From NCBI GenBank assembly GCA_963836905.1, contig CAWIKY010000002.1, forward strand, positions 62,001 to 126,000: 64,000 nt of DNA, in the 5' to 3' direction. The notes under the pieces were generated by a model that had not been told where the DNA came from, made no database searches, and saw nothing but the letters and a program-made list of their open reading frames with translations. Numbering within the stretch: position 1 is the first letter of the stretch; every line of letters starts with the position of its first letter. This document shows positions 37,736 to 47,122 of this stretch, piece by piece. This DNA comes from CAWIKY01 sp963836905. Lineage in GTDB: Bacteria > Pseudomonadota > Alphaproteobacteria > Caulobacterales > Hyphomonadaceae. Both the position numbers and the translations under genes were made by a program.

Positions 37736-39184
37736 CTAGCCCTTTTCTCGCAACTGCTTTTCGAAGATGCCACCACCTTCAACGGCCTGCACGATAACCG
37801 TTGCAAGGGAAACAGCGACCAGAACCGCGGCTGCGGTCTGATATGAGCGCGTCAACTCGAAGACAATCAGCGTCGTTGAAATCGGTGCGCCGATGACGGC
37901 CCCCGAAACTGCACCCATTCCAACCACGGTGAAGAAAACCTTCGCGCTGTCGAGATCGCCGGTCAGCAGCCCGACACACGCACCAAAGAAGCCGCCCGTC
38001 ATTGCGCCAGTGAAGATCGAGGATGAGAAGACACCTCCGCCGAACCGGGCGCCGATGCAGACTGCGGTTGCAGCTATCTTTGCGACTGCCAGGATCAGCA
38101 TGAACGCCGCGCCGTACCCCCCCGCGATCGCGGCCGCCGTCGCCTCATAACCAACGCCAAGAACCTGCGGAAAGGCCAGAGCAAACAACCCGATCAACAG
38201 ACCTGCAAGCGGCGGCAGCATGTAGGTTTCCACGCCGAGCCGTCCGGCGAACTGGTCGCCAAGCTTCGGTGCGGCAAGCAGGATACGGATAACGACGATT
38301 GCGATCCCGGCCGCCATCAGCCCGAGAAAGGGCGATGCAACGAAATAGCTGATCGGTACGTCGGTGATCCCCGGCGGAATGAACGATGAGTTGTTTCCGA
38401 AAGCCAGCCGCGTCACCAGCGACCCGGAGACCGAAGCGACCGCAATCGGGCCGATGTCAGATATCCGGTAACGTTGCAGGATGACTTCATGCGCAAACAG
38501 GAGACCCGCAAGCGGTGCGTTGAACGAACTTGCTACTGCGGCTGCCGCGCCGCACCCAAGAAGCGCGCGGACCTGCGCAGGTGTGAAATCGAGCCGGTAG
38601 GCAATGGCACCGCTGAGGGTTGCGCCGATATGCACGGCGGGGCCTTCGCGGCCCGCGCTTGCGCCCGTTCCTAGAGAGAGCACCGCAAGTATGGCCGTCA
38701 GTATGCCATCCTTGATAGCCATCTTCATGGACGACAGCGATCGTGTCCGGCCACGTTTATCGAGAATCTGCTGGCGCGCATAAATAACATCGCGAATGCC
38801 GCCGATTCTGAAACCGTTCTTCCAGAGCGTCTTTCGGGCAATGAAAAGAATAAGGCCGACAGCAAGCCCGCCGCAGAACGGAACCAGCACCACATGATAC
38901 CAAGCCAGTCCGATGACGGCCGTGGCAACGCGGTCTTCCTCCACACCGAACGCAGCAAACTCGACCGACACAATGCCGACCCTGACACCCGCCATTGCCA
39001 ATCCGACGAGCAGTCCGCATGCAAGCGCCACGAGCCAGAGGCGCATCTCCAGCATGAGATTGCGGCGCGTCTGACGCTGGCCAATTGAGCGTGAACGCTC
39101 ACGCTTGCGTGTTTCCCCTGACACCGGCGCTGCAGGCTTTACGCCTTCGGCAACTGCTTCGGTGTTTGGATCAACGGTCGACAT
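37736..39184 (-). CDS. ClC-family chloride channel or H+/Cl- antiporter
   Basis: Integral membrane protein of 482 residues with about ten or more hydrophobic segments and the ClC filter motif in GTGASAGREGPAVHIG, where the Glu is the gating residue. No C-terminal CBS domains. The first 40 or so residues are hydrophilic and Arg-rich. Likely role: anion/proton exchange for acid resistance or volume control. It begins 7 bases after the amidase stop on the same strand. Confidence 0.93.
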   Translation of the reverse strand: MSTVDPNTEAVAEGVKPAAPVSGETRKRERSRSIGQRQTRRNLMLEMRLWLVALACGLLVGLAMAGVRVGIVSVEFAAFGVEEDRVATAVIGLAWYHVVLVPFCGGLAVGLILFIARKTLWKNGFRIGGIRDVIYARQQILDKRGRTRSLSSMKMAIKDGILTAILAVLSLGTGASAGREGPAVHIGATLSGAIAYRLDFTPAQVRALLGCGAAAAVASSFNAPLAGLLFAHEVILQRYRISDIGPIAVASVSGSLVTRLAFGNNSSFIPPGITDVPISYFVASPFLGLMAAGIAIVVIRILLAAPKLGDQFAGRLGVETYMLPPLAGLLIGLFALAFPQVLGVGYEATAAAIAGGYGAAFMLILAVAKIAATAVCIGARFGGGVFSSSIFTGAMTGGFFGACVGLLTGDLDSAKVFFTVVGMGAVSGAVIGAPISTTLIVFELTRSYQTAAAVLVAVSLATVIVQAVEGGGIFEKQLREKG

Positions 39185-39190
39185 GACCTT

Positions 39191-39994
39191 TCAAACACCC
39201 TTGTGCCGAAGCGGGTCAAGAGAGGCCTTGTCGCTAAGTGCATGAGCAACCTCGTTGATCCTGTGCAGAGTTGCGGCGTCGAGATCTCCAGAGACTCTGT
39301 CAGGGACGAAACGTCGCTGAAACGCGGTGATACAGGCCACTGTCGTTGCATCCATGATGGATGTAGCGGTCAATCCGTACCCGACGCTGGACAATTGCCT
39401 CTGAGCGCTGCCGATACGTTCAGCTGAAAGATCCGCCGGCGACACGGTATTGTTTTCCGCATCCATGCCAGCTGACGGGCTTGAAGTTGGCCAGATACCA
39501 ATTCCGTTCTCCGCTAATCGCTTCCACGGAAAATGCTCGCCAGGGTCTTCCTTGCGTAATGGCGCAATGTCCGAATGACCCACAATCCTCGAAGGCACGA
39601 TCCCGTGACGCCCGAGAATGCCTTGGCACAGGGATATCACGCTGATGATCTGCCTTTCCGGATAGGGTGGCAGGCCGCCATCTCTGACCGGGAAGTTGTG
39701 CCCACCATTCACGATCTCGATGCCGATCGAGGCAGAGTTCAGGTCTTGGTCTCCCTGCCATTGCCCTGCCCCCGCATGCCAGGCGCGACGGGACTCTTCC
39801 ACGAGCGCGAAGACCTGCCCGTCTTCAGCGACAACATAGTGCGCAGAGACTTCGGCCACCGGATCGCAGAGCCGAGCGAGCGCCGACGCTCCATCTTTCA
39901 TGCCGGTATAATGCATGACCAGCATATCGACGAAGCCTCGCCGTTCATTGTGGTTCGGCGATGGTGCAGGAATGGCGAGCGGCGTGCATATCAT
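39191..39994 (-). CDS. N-acetylmuramoyl-L-alanine amidase (AmpD/AmiD type) with peptidoglycan-binding domain
   Basis: Cleaves the bond between MurNAc and the stem peptide. The amidase_2 domain has Zn ligands in LVMHYTGM and in VGHSDIAPLRKEDPGEHFPW, plus ASIGIEIVNGG. Residues about 200-260 form a peptidoglycan-binding fold (AQRQLSSVGYGLT, AFQRRFVPDRVSG). I see no clear signal peptide, so a cytosolic recycling (AmpD-like) role is possible. Its ATG overlaps the transporter stop (ATGA). Confidence 0.9.
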   Translation of the reverse strand: MICTPLAIPAPSPNHNERRGFVDMLVMHYTGMKDGASALARLCDPVAEVSAHYVVAEDGQVFALVEESRRAWHAGAGQWQGDQDLNSASIGIEIVNGGHNFPVRDGGLPPYPERQIISVISLCQGILGRHGIVPSRIVGHSDIAPLRKEDPGEHFPWKRLAENGIGIWPTSSPSAGMDAENNTVSPADLSAERIGSAQRQLSSVGYGLTATSIMDATTVACITAFQRRFVPDRVSGDLDAATLHRINEVAHALSDKASLDPLRHKGV

Positions 39995-40908
39995 TCGCTG
40001 GCCGCCTCCCGCGAAAGTCCGGCGCGCGGATGTTTCGAGTTTCCGCGCAATGCAATCACCAGAACGCCCGCAAGCGAGATCACGGCGCCAATGAGCAGTT
40101 GCGGCGTGAAGGGCTCAGAGAGAAGCCATACGCCTAACACAACGCCCCAGATGGGTGTCATCAAGGTCAGCGGAGACAGAAGCGAAACTTCGTACTTCTT
40201 GAGGAGAACATAGAACATTCCGTGCCCGAAGATCGAGACGGCAAGCACGGCGAACGTTGTCGCTGCCCATACGAGAGGCCCGCCCGAAACGAATGCACCT
40301 GTCTGGCTTGCCAATCCGAACCCTTCGCCTTCGAAAGTGGCTGAAATCAGGAAGAGTGGCAGGAAGGAAAACAAGCCGACCCAAGCCTGCATCTGCAGCG
40401 AAGGGATCGGACGAATGCGCTTCATCAGAATTCCACCAACAGAGCCGATGAAAGCGGCAGCAACGATGAATAGCAATCCGGCAGACATGCTGAAGCCAAC
40501 AGGATCAATGGCAATCACGAGCACGCCCACAAAGGCCATGGCAATGCCGAGACCGCGACGCCACCCTACTCTCTCTCCAAGGATGAGCATCGAAAGAAGC
40601 GTTGAGAAAGGCACACCGAGCTGGCCGGTCACAGCCGCAGCACTGGCATCGGCATTGGCCAGTCCAAGAAAAAGCAGTCCAAAATGCGCGGCGCCGATAC
40701 ACATCGAGATTGCAAAAAGGGTCAGCAACTGTTTTGGCCAGGGGCGGAAGAAAAAGGGAGCCAGAACCAAAGCGATAAAGGCAAACCGGATAGCCGCGTA
40801 GAAAATCGGGGAAACGCCGCCATCGACGATGACCCAGCGCGTAAGAACAATGTTGATGCCCCACACAAAGCAGACTGCAAACAGCGCAAGAAAATCACGG
40901 GCATTCAT
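39991..40908 (-). CDS. DMT-superfamily transporter (EamA domains)
   Basis: A 305-residue inner-membrane protein with about ten hydrophobic helices in two EamA repeats, starting with ALFAVCFVWGINIVLTRWVI and having FIVAAAFIGSVGGILMKRI in the middle. Such proteins export amino acids or metabolites; the substrate is unknown. Start ATG 40908. It follows the RDD gene by 42 bases and overlaps the amidase start by 4. Confidence 0.88.
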   Translation of the reverse strand: MNARDFLALFAVCFVWGINIVLTRWVIVDGGVSPIFYAAIRFAFIALVLAPFFFRPWPKQLLTLFAISMCIGAAHFGLLFLGLANADASAAAVTGQLGVPFSTLLSMLILGERVGWRRGLGIAMAFVGVLVIAIDPVGFSMSAGLLFIVAAAFIGSVGGILMKRIRPIPSLQMQAWVGLFSFLPLFLISATFEGEGFGLASQTGAFVSGGPLVWAATTFAVLAVSIFGHGMFYVLLKKYEVSLLSPLTLMTPIWGVVLGVWLLSEPFTPQLLIGAVISLAGVLVIALRGNSKHPRAGLSREAASE

Positions 40909-40950
40909 ACTGGGATTTCCCGTCGCGACCGTTGCATTCGGTGTCCGCGC

Positions 40951-41859
40951 CTAGCCCGTTTGATCGGGAATGTCGAATTTATCGGTCTTGCGGTTCCCCA
41001 TTATGAGACGGGATTCCAGATGTCGCCGCAAGGCCTTATAATAGGCGGCTAGAAACGCTAAGTCCGTTTCCTTCGCAAAAGGCTCCAAACCGCAGCGTGA
41101 ACGGATCCGGCTGGCGACAGCCTTTACCGTGTCGGGTGTCGCTTCGCGCAGGACAGTCTCGAGTGTCTGTAGTTCATGCTCTCCATAAATACCGAGTTGC
41201 GCGGCTGTGAACCGGCTCTCCTGCGACATCGCCTCTGCGCCGAAGTCCTGTCCGAGCCTGGCTCTCGGGGTACGAATGACCCATGTACCGGCCACGAGGT
41301 CGCCAACCCGCATCCGGTCACGATTGAACAGCGGAAACAGGACAAAGCCGCCGAGCCAGACGATCAGGGCCAGACTGAGCCAGCCGGAAGTCGCGCCGGA
41401 GCCCGGACCGGACAACAGAACATAGGCAGGAAGAAAGAGCTCGATCTCGCGCAGGACATTGCGGGTAAAAACCGCAGCCGGCAGAAGCTGACCGCCATTG
41501 CGCGCGATCACCCTAAGCTTCGTCAGCCGCTTGCCTGGCGTAGCGTTCCGGCGGCTCATTTCGAAACCGGTGAAGTAGAATGCTCTCAGAATGAAAAAGA
41601 ACAACGTCGACATCACGCCCCACATCGCACCCGCGATGTCGGAACCTGTCGCAAACGTCATTGTGAATATAGCGAGTTGCCCGACGATCAAGGTCAGCAG
41701 GATGATGACGAGATCGATAAGCAAGGCCCCGCCCCGTTCAGCGAAACTGGCCAATCTGACCTGGAACTCGGCTCCTTCCGGTGTCAGGATCTGCCGAACG
41801 AGACGAGCCTCCGGCTCTATCGAACTGCGTTCTTTACTGCGATCGCGCTTGCGTTTCAT
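40951..41859 (-). CDS. RDD-family membrane protein
   Basis: The 302-residue product has an RDD domain with FAERGGALLIDLVIILLTL, more membrane helices and NATPGKRLTKLRV, then a long soluble tail of about 110 residues. RDD proteins are of unclear function; some act as Na+(K+)/H+ exchangers. The ATG at 41859 overlaps the SpoIIM-like stop (ATGA). It is the last gene of the six-gene MoxR-type block. Confidence 0.88.
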   Translation of the reverse strand: MKRKRDRSKERSSIEPEARLVRQILTPEGAEFQVRLASFAERGGALLIDLVIILLTLIVGQLAIFTMTFATGSDIAGAMWGVMSTLFFFILRAFYFTGFEMSRRNATPGKRLTKLRVIARNGGQLLPAAVFTRNVLREIELFLPAYVLLSGPGSGATSGWLSLALIVWLGGFVLFPLFNRDRMRVGDLVAGTWVIRTPRARLGQDFGAEAMSQESRFTAAQLGIYGEHELQTLETVLREATPDTVKAVASRIRSRCGLEPFAKETDLAFLAAYYKALRRHLESRLIMGNRKTDKFDIPDQTG

Positions 41860-42851
41860 GAACGCCGGACCGGCAGATAGAAATAGAGCATCCAAAGCAT
41901 CAGCGAGCCGAAGCCAATCGTGTAGCGAAGCCAGTCCGCGTTGATGAGTTCCCGTCCAAATCCTTCCAGAAGAGCCGCAAGAAACAACATGACGACGATC
42001 CCCATGCCCAGTGTCCCGGCCTTGTGTCCGGCATGAGCTGCAGAATCTTGCCGCGACCTTCGGCCGGGAAAGGCAATCGAACCTCCGATAATGAACCCCG
42101 CTGCCCCGGCAAGGATGATCGCGAAAAGTTCGGTGGCCCCGTGAATTATCAGCCAGCCTGAGAGCTCGTATCCAAGTCCCTTCTCGAAATAAAGCGCCAC
42201 AAAAGCACCAAGCGTAAGGCCATTATAGAAAAGCAGGATAGCTGTCGGAATGCCAAAAGCGAAACCGAGCGCAATCGCAAACAAGGCCACCATCGTATTG
42301 TGCGCGAAAAGCTGGCTTGCGAAAACGCTGAGGACATCGAAGATATCAAAGTCTTCAGTGTAGAGCGTCGCTCTCAGCACGTCGGCAGTTGCCTCCGGCG
42401 TTCGCTCATCCACGAACCCCATTCTGAACGTATAAAACCACTCGGTATCCTGCGTGACCAGAATGAAAGCAATGATCGCACCGCCAAACATGAAAGCCGC
42501 CGCCAGAAGCGTCGCACCCACTGCAGATCGGGTGGCCGCAGGCCAGTCGCGCATGAAGAAGCGGGACAAGGTTTGCGCCCAACCGGCGCGGGGGGCGTAG
42601 AGAAAGATGTATCCGCGCGAACACAACCATTCGAGGTATTCGATGAGGTTCCGGTCAAGCGATATTGCCCGGGCTGTCGAAAGCGATGAGACGGTCCATC
42701 GGTAGAGCCTCGGTAGAGCCAGCAATTCTTCAGGCGAGAGCGCACGCGGACCCCGGCGTTCCGCCTTGTCCAGAAGCCCGGCAAATGCTGTCCAGTTGGC
42801 CTCGCGTTCGGACCGGAAACGGTAGCTTTTCAGGTCTCCGGAAGCGGACAT
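41856..42851 (-). CDS. SpoIIM-family (stage II sporulation protein M-like) membrane protein
   Basis: A 331-residue multi-helix membrane protein with the SpoIIM/DUF95 core: AFMFGGAIIAFILVTQ, FASQLFAHNTMVALFAIALG, FGIPTAILLFYNGLTLGAFV and WLIIHGATELFAIILAGAAG. In sporulating Firmicutes the relative is part of the engulfment machinery; here, in a non-sporulating lineage, it belongs to the MoxR/DUF58 block and its function is unknown. Its start overlaps the DUF58 stop by one base (TGATG). Confidence 0.9.
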   Translation of the reverse strand: MSASGDLKSYRFRSEREANWTAFAGLLDKAERRGPRALSPEELLALPRLYRWTVSSLSTARAISLDRNLIEYLEWLCSRGYIFLYAPRAGWAQTLSRFFMRDWPAATRSAVGATLLAAAFMFGGAIIAFILVTQDTEWFYTFRMGFVDERTPEATADVLRATLYTEDFDIFDVLSVFASQLFAHNTMVALFAIALGFAFGIPTAILLFYNGLTLGAFVALYFEKGLGYELSGWLIIHGATELFAIILAGAAGFIIGGSIAFPGRRSRQDSAAHAGHKAGTLGMGIVVMLFLAALLEGFGRELINADWLRYTIGFGSLMLWMLYFYLPVRRS

Positions 42852-44170
42852 CAGATCCGGTTCTCCTTTCGGATTGCGAGATAGCGGCTCACCAGCTCCG
42901 ATCCGAACTCGCTTGCGGAAGTCTCCATGACTTCGATGCCGAGACGCCGCAGTCTGGACAGGACAAGCTGACGTTCGTCCAGCAATCCGTCCGCAACGAC
43001 AGCCATGGTGAGATCGTCCAGTGTCTCGGGAACGGCATCGATCAGTGCTTCCATATCAACGTCCCTAAACACGGCAAACAGGACAAGATGCGTTCTGGCC
43101 AGGCGTCCGGCTGTCTCGATCATCAGTTCGGCGCTCGTCGTATCGACAAATTCCGTAAAGATTACGATGAGGGACCGCCGCTTCAGCTTGCCGGAAAGAT
43201 GGGCAAGACCGAGCGCGTAGTTGGCGTCCACCGTGGCGTATCTCAGCTGCGTGGCCTGTGCCTGCAATGCGCCAAATGATGATGACCCCTGTACGAAGCC
43301 GGTCGACAGGTTTGGACGCGCATCAAAACCGTAGAGACTCACCCGGTCTCCGCCATGCAAAGAGGCATAGGCCAGAAGGAGGCCGGCATTCACAGCGCGA
43401 TCGAGGCGTGTGACGGCTTCGATCGGGTCCGACATCAGCCGGCCGGTATCGAACGCCAGCACGATGTTGTGATTACGTTCGTCGCGAAATTCCTTGGCAA
43501 GAAGGTGGGCATGTTTGGCGGAGGCTTTCCAGTCGATACTGCGACGGTCCATTCCCGTTGCGTATTCAACAAGCGCGTCGAATTCAGTTCCCTCGCCCCG
43601 GTTGAGCTGCGTCTTCACACCGAAATTTGACGTTCGCGACAGAAGTCGGACGGCCTCCTGCTTTACCCATTTCGTATTCGGCGTGACCGGAATTTCCAGC
43701 GCAAGGGGAAATCGTTTCTGTTTTGCAATGAAGCCGAGCCGTCCGGACCATTTCAGCCAGACAGCATCAATGGACGTTACGCCCCTCCGGTCTGCGAGAA
43801 GATCGAACGCAACCGAATAGCGGCCATTGTCCCCTATTGATGTCTGCGTCGTTTCCACAGGCTGAAGCCAGACCCCCAGATCGAGACGGACTGCAACCGG
43901 TCCGGCATTGGCGGATCTCAAAAACCTGAACGAAAGCGGCAGTTCGTCGCTTGAGCCAACAAAGAGGAGCGCGGGCGGAACGGTTTCGAGCTCGATCAGT
44001 CTTCCGGCCGGCGTAACGGCCGCGTCTATCAGAAGAATTAGGGACAGGGCGGCAACGTAACCGCCCACCCAATACCACGCGTACGGCAACAGGATCGCCA
44101 GTCCTGCAAAGCCGGCAAAGCCAATAACGCCCAGAATAAGGGTAAGACGGGAAGGAAAGACCTGAACCAA
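42851..44170 (-). CDS. DUF58/vWA-like domain protein
   Basis: A 439-residue protein with two membrane helices near the N-terminus and the DUF58 signature GTEFDALVEYATGMDRRSID followed by a von Willebrand A-like fold (IVLAFDTGRLMSD). The DxG pattern there replaces the full DxSxS metal site, as is common in DUF58. The start is TTG 44170, directly after the MoxR stop at 44174; no better ATG is present. DUF58 proteins pair with MoxR ATPases. Confidence 0.9.
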   Translation of the reverse strand: MVQVFPSRLTLILGVIGFAGFAGLAILLPYAWYWVGGYVAALSLILLIDAAVTPAGRLIELETVPPALLFVGSSDELPLSFRFLRSANAGPVAVRLDLGVWLQPVETTQTSIGDNGRYSVAFDLLADRRGVTSIDAVWLKWSGRLGFIAKQKRFPLALEIPVTPNTKWVKQEAVRLLSRTSNFGVKTQLNRGEGTEFDALVEYATGMDRRSIDWKASAKHAHLLAKEFRDERNHNIVLAFDTGRLMSDPIEAVTRLDRAVNAGLLLAYASLHGGDRVSLYGFDARPNLSTGFVQGSSSFGALQAQATQLRYATVDANYALGLAHLSGKLKRRSLIVIFTEFVDTTSAELMIETAGRLARTHLVLFAVFRDVDMEALIDAVPETLDDLTMAVVADGLLDERQLVLSRLRRLGIEVMETSASEFGSELVSRYLAIRKENRI

Positions 44171-44173
44171 GAC

Positions 44174-45130
44174 TTATCTCGGTACCGGTGTCTGATCTAT
44201 GATCGAGGCAATGACGGTGTCGGTGTTACGACCTTCGATCTCTGCCGCAGCTGACAGAAGAATACGGTGCCGCAAGGTAGGTAGTGCCAGTGATTTAACA
44301 TCGTCTGGAACCACATAGTCACGTCCCTCGAGCCCGGCGCGCGCGCGGGCAGCCGCCGCGAGCATCGCTGCGGAACGCGGGCTTGCCCCAACCGCAACAG
44401 ACGGCGTTTCCCGCGTTGCACGGACCAAGGTCACAATGTACTCGACCACCTCGCCCGTCAGCTTGATCGAACCGATGGTCTTCGCGGCTGCCGTAAGCTG
44501 GTCAGCCGTTACGATCGCCGAAATCCCGAGAGAGGCCGTATCAGGTGCGCCGGTGCGTTCTCCGTGCCGGGCAACGATAGTTAGCTCCTCTTCACGGGAG
44601 GGATAGGTCATGAGGTGTTTGAACAGAAACCGGTCGAGCTGGGCTTCAGGCAAAGGGTATGTCCCCTGTTGCTCAATCGGGTTCTGGGTAGCTGTCACCA
44701 GAAAATGCTGGTCCAGCTGATACGTCTGCCCGTCGATCGTGACCCTGCGCTCCTGCATAGCTTCAAGAAGCGCAGCCTGGGTCTTGGGAGGGGTACGATT
44801 GATCTCGTCTGCCAGCAGGAGCGAGGTGAAGATCGGCCCCTTGGTCAGGGTGAACGTGCTGGTTTGAAAGTTGAACAGATTGGTACCAAGCACATCACCC
44901 GGCATCAGATCAGGCGTGAACTGGATCCGACCGAAGTCGATACCGAGGCTTGCGGCGAAACACTGGGCCAGAAAGGTCTTGGCAGTTCCCGGTGGACCTT
45001 CGATAAGCACATGTCCCCGCGCAAACAGAGCCGTGAGCATCAAATCGACGCAGTCGGCCTGTCCGACAACTCCCTTGGCAATTTCTGTCCGGAGCCGGTT
45101 GCCCAGCTCCTTGATTTCATCGGTTTGCAT
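44174..45130 (-). CDS. MoxR-family AAA+ ATPase
   Basis: A 318-residue AAA+ ATPase with Walker A GPPGTAKTFLAQ, Walker B LLADEINRTPPKTQAALLEAM, sensor TATQNPIEQQGTYPLPEAQLDRF and an arginine-rich lid. MoxR proteins act as chaperones that ready vWA-domain partners. The ATG at 45130 lies 14 bases inside the preceding gene's 3' end, so translation is coupled; the longer open frame overlaps that gene and is rejected. Confidence 0.95.
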   Translation of the reverse strand: MQTDEIKELGNRLRTEIAKGVVGQADCVDLMLTALFARGHVLIEGPPGTAKTFLAQCFAASLGIDFGRIQFTPDLMPGDVLGTNLFNFQTSTFTLTKGPIFTSLLLADEINRTPPKTQAALLEAMQERRVTIDGQTYQLDQHFLVTATQNPIEQQGTYPLPEAQLDRFLFKHLMTYPSREEELTIVARHGERTGAPDTASLGISAIVTADQLTAAAKTIGSIKLTGEVVEYIVTLVRATRETPSVAVGASPRSAAMLAAAARARAGLEGRDYVVPDDVKSLALPTLRHRILLSAAAEIEGRNTDTVIASIIDQTPVPR

Positions 45131-46328
45131 GGAGCAGGGCTTCCTTCCAGTTATAGAGTTTACGACCGGCAGAGAGGGCATCATCCCCGCGGACGAGTTG
45201 ATCGTCATTTCCCGGTCCGCTGTCCGGGTCGAGGCCGCGCCGCCGGGCGAGCATGCGCAAGGCGTCCACCCTGTCGCGCTCTTCTGCCTTGGGCGATAGA
45301 TTGATGCTGCGCAAAACGCGCTTTCGCATGACCCCGCCATAGTTCGGAACGAGCGTTGTGTGCTTGCCCGAACGTTCGATCAATCGTGCGGTGTTCTGAA
45401 TAAGGCTGATCTTTCCGGCCGCGTGAACGGGCGGCTCCCGGACCGGCGCACCGAACCGAAAGAGTGCCCGCCAGCCGAGCAGGAAAGCCGCAAACACAGC
45501 AGCAAGCGTTGCCCCGATAAAGGGTGGCTGGAACACTGCCTTCGCCAGGCTTCGCGTTCTCTCCAGCCCGTGAAGCGCTACATCGAACGAGAGGCTGGAC
45601 ACGTCTGCATCCATCAGTACCAGATCAATCAATTCGCGTCCGAGACGGGCGTTTTTTATCTCGGCAATTCCGTAGGTCGCCATGAACTCAGGCTCCGACA
45701 GAATGAAGATGAAGGTGTCCTCAACATACCCGAGAACCGTTTCGCCTCGCATCTCAGCTAGCGGAACGATTTGATCCGACCGGATAACCTGCATGGGGTC
45801 CGTCAGTTCGACTGGATAACTCTCGTCTCCGACCGCAACACGCGATGCGCTATCCAATCGCGCGACCGTAATATCGTAAGAGAGCGCTTCGAACAGGTTT
45901 TCGATATCATCTGTATCAACAAGACGCGTCCGGCCATACCAGGCAGGCCTGTCGACATCAGGCATGCCGGACCGTTTCGGCAAGACGATCAGAATAGGCG
46001 CGCTCGCCGCTTCGACAGTCTTGGCAAGCTCCTCCGACTGAAAGCGGGCCGATGGCGTAATAACCAACAGGCCGTCCCCATCCTTGGCAAGTTCCAGAGG
46101 CCTGGAGCTCACACTGGCGGCGTATCCGGTGTCTTTCAACAGCTCCAGAAATGGTGCATAACCAAGTGCAGAATTTGACCAGCCGTGAAGGTCGGCCCGC
46201 TCCTTGTTCGCCATGTCCGGCGCAAATGTCGACAGCACCAGAACCGCTCCGAAGCTGAAGATGCCGACCAGGGCAATGACAATCACCCTGCCAATCGACA
46301 TGAACTGTCGGCTTGCGGTTGCGGGCAT
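45117..46328 (-). CDS. DUF4350 domain membrane protein
   Basis: A 403-residue protein with an N-terminal helix (VIVIALVGIFSFGAVLVL), a soluble DUF4350 domain (HGWSNSALGYAPFLELLKDT, LLVITPSARF, ILIVLPKR) and a second membrane helix near 270 (IGATLAAVFAAFLLGW), then a cytoplasmic part. DUF4350 resembles glutamine-amidotransferase-like periplasmic domains without the catalytic residues. The ATG at 46328 overlaps the DUF4129 stop (TGATG); a GTG one codon upstream is also possible. Confidence 0.85.
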   Translation of the reverse strand: MPATASRQFMSIGRVIVIALVGIFSFGAVLVLSTFAPDMANKERADLHGWSNSALGYAPFLELLKDTGYAASVSSRPLELAKDGDGLLVITPSARFQSEELAKTVEAASAPILIVLPKRSGMPDVDRPAWYGRTRLVDTDDIENLFEALSYDITVARLDSASRVAVGDESYPVELTDPMQVIRSDQIVPLAEMRGETVLGYVEDTFIFILSEPEFMATYGIAEIKNARLGRELIDLVLMDADVSSLSFDVALHGLERTRSLAKAVFQPPFIGATLAAVFAAFLLGWRALFRFGAPVREPPVHAAGKISLIQNTARLIERSGKHTTLVPNYGGVMRKRVLRSINLSPKAEERDRVDALRMLARRRGLDPDSGPGNDDQLVRGDDALSAGRKLYNWKEALLHANR

Positions 46329-47038
46329 CACCCGGTCCCCTCCCGCAAGGCGAAGGTTTCATAGTCATCGCGCGTCGCCAAATAAGCGGCCTGATTAACA
46401 GGCGCCTCACCGAAGACGGCGCGCTCAACCCCGGAAATCAACCGCCACAACGCTGCGCGGGCACGATCCGATAATTGCCCCATCCGTCCGATTTCGCGGG
46501 CTGTCAGAGACGCGCCGATCAGCTCGTTCACGCGGGCCTGCATGTCCTCGATGCTCTGGTGCAGCAACAAATGGACTGCAGCTGCATAAGCTCCCTCACG
46601 GGCCAAGCGGTCCGCCTCGGCCAGAAGATCGCGTGCCCGGGCTGCGTCGGGACGCAAGTCGACCTCGCGGTCAGTCTTGGTCCTGGCTGTGCGAGGGCGA
46701 AGACCGAACCGGCGATCGATCAATGCGCGGACGAGCTGATAGAGGACAAAGAGCACTATCAGCGCAACGCCGATCCAGAACAGCCACACCACCACGGGCG
46801 CAAAAAAGGAAATGAGATCAGCGATGAACTCGATAAGCGGCTCCAGCCAGCCAAGCTCCATCGGTTCAGAAGGCGGATCAACGCCTGGCAGGGCAGCCTG
46901 GACATCGCTGCGCGCCAGTATTGCGTCATGTGCAGCGTCGAACCCTTCCGGCGATGACTTTGTCTCAGGCAAGGCGGCGTCGTTCTGCACGGCAACTCCG
47001 GAAGTGTCGTAACGCGACTGCACCACTTCCCCGCGCAA
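46328..47038 (-). CDS. DUF4129 domain protein, head of the MoxR block
   Basis: A 236-residue protein with a negatively charged N-terminus, membrane helices (LIEFIADLISFFAPVVVW and FWIGVALIVLFVLYQLV) and a C-terminal DUF4129 domain (AREGAYAAAVHLLLHQSIED). The start is a TTG at 47038 with AGGGA 8 bases before it; GTG codons at 47026 and 47023 are alternatives. It is first of six tightly packed genes and lies just after the peptidase terminator. Confidence 0.82.
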   Translation of the reverse strand: MRGEVVQSRYDTSGVAVQNDAALPETKSSPEGFDAAHDAILARSDVQAALPGVDPPSEPMELGWLEPLIEFIADLISFFAPVVVWLFWIGVALIVLFVLYQLVRALIDRRFGLRPRTARTKTDREVDLRPDAARARDLLAEADRLAREGAYAAAVHLLLHQSIEDMQARVNELIGASLTAREIGRMGQLSDRARAALWRLISGVERAVFGEAPVNQAAYLATRDDYETFALREGTG

Positions 47039-47067
47039 AGCTCAATCCCTGCCTGTCCGCAAAAGAG

Positions 47068-47098
47068 AAGGCCGCACCCCGGAAAAGGGTACGGCCTT
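47068..47098 (-). terminator. Intrinsic terminator of the S9 peptidase gene
   Basis: AAGGCCG and CGGCCTT (47068-47074, 47092-47098) form a perfect 7-bp stem. On the minus strand it follows the repaired peptidase stop (47123) by about 25 bases and leads into CTTCTCTTTT, a weak T-tract. The downstream DUF4129 gene starts 30 bases later. Confidence 0.65.
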
Positions 47099-47122
47099 GT
47101 TTATTTCGGAACCAGCGCACGG

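Noticed and set aside
41176..41880. 234-residue plus-strand frame across the RDD gene
   Set aside because: Low-complexity, charged, no motif; the minus-strand RDD and SpoIIM-like genes overlap as a tight operon.
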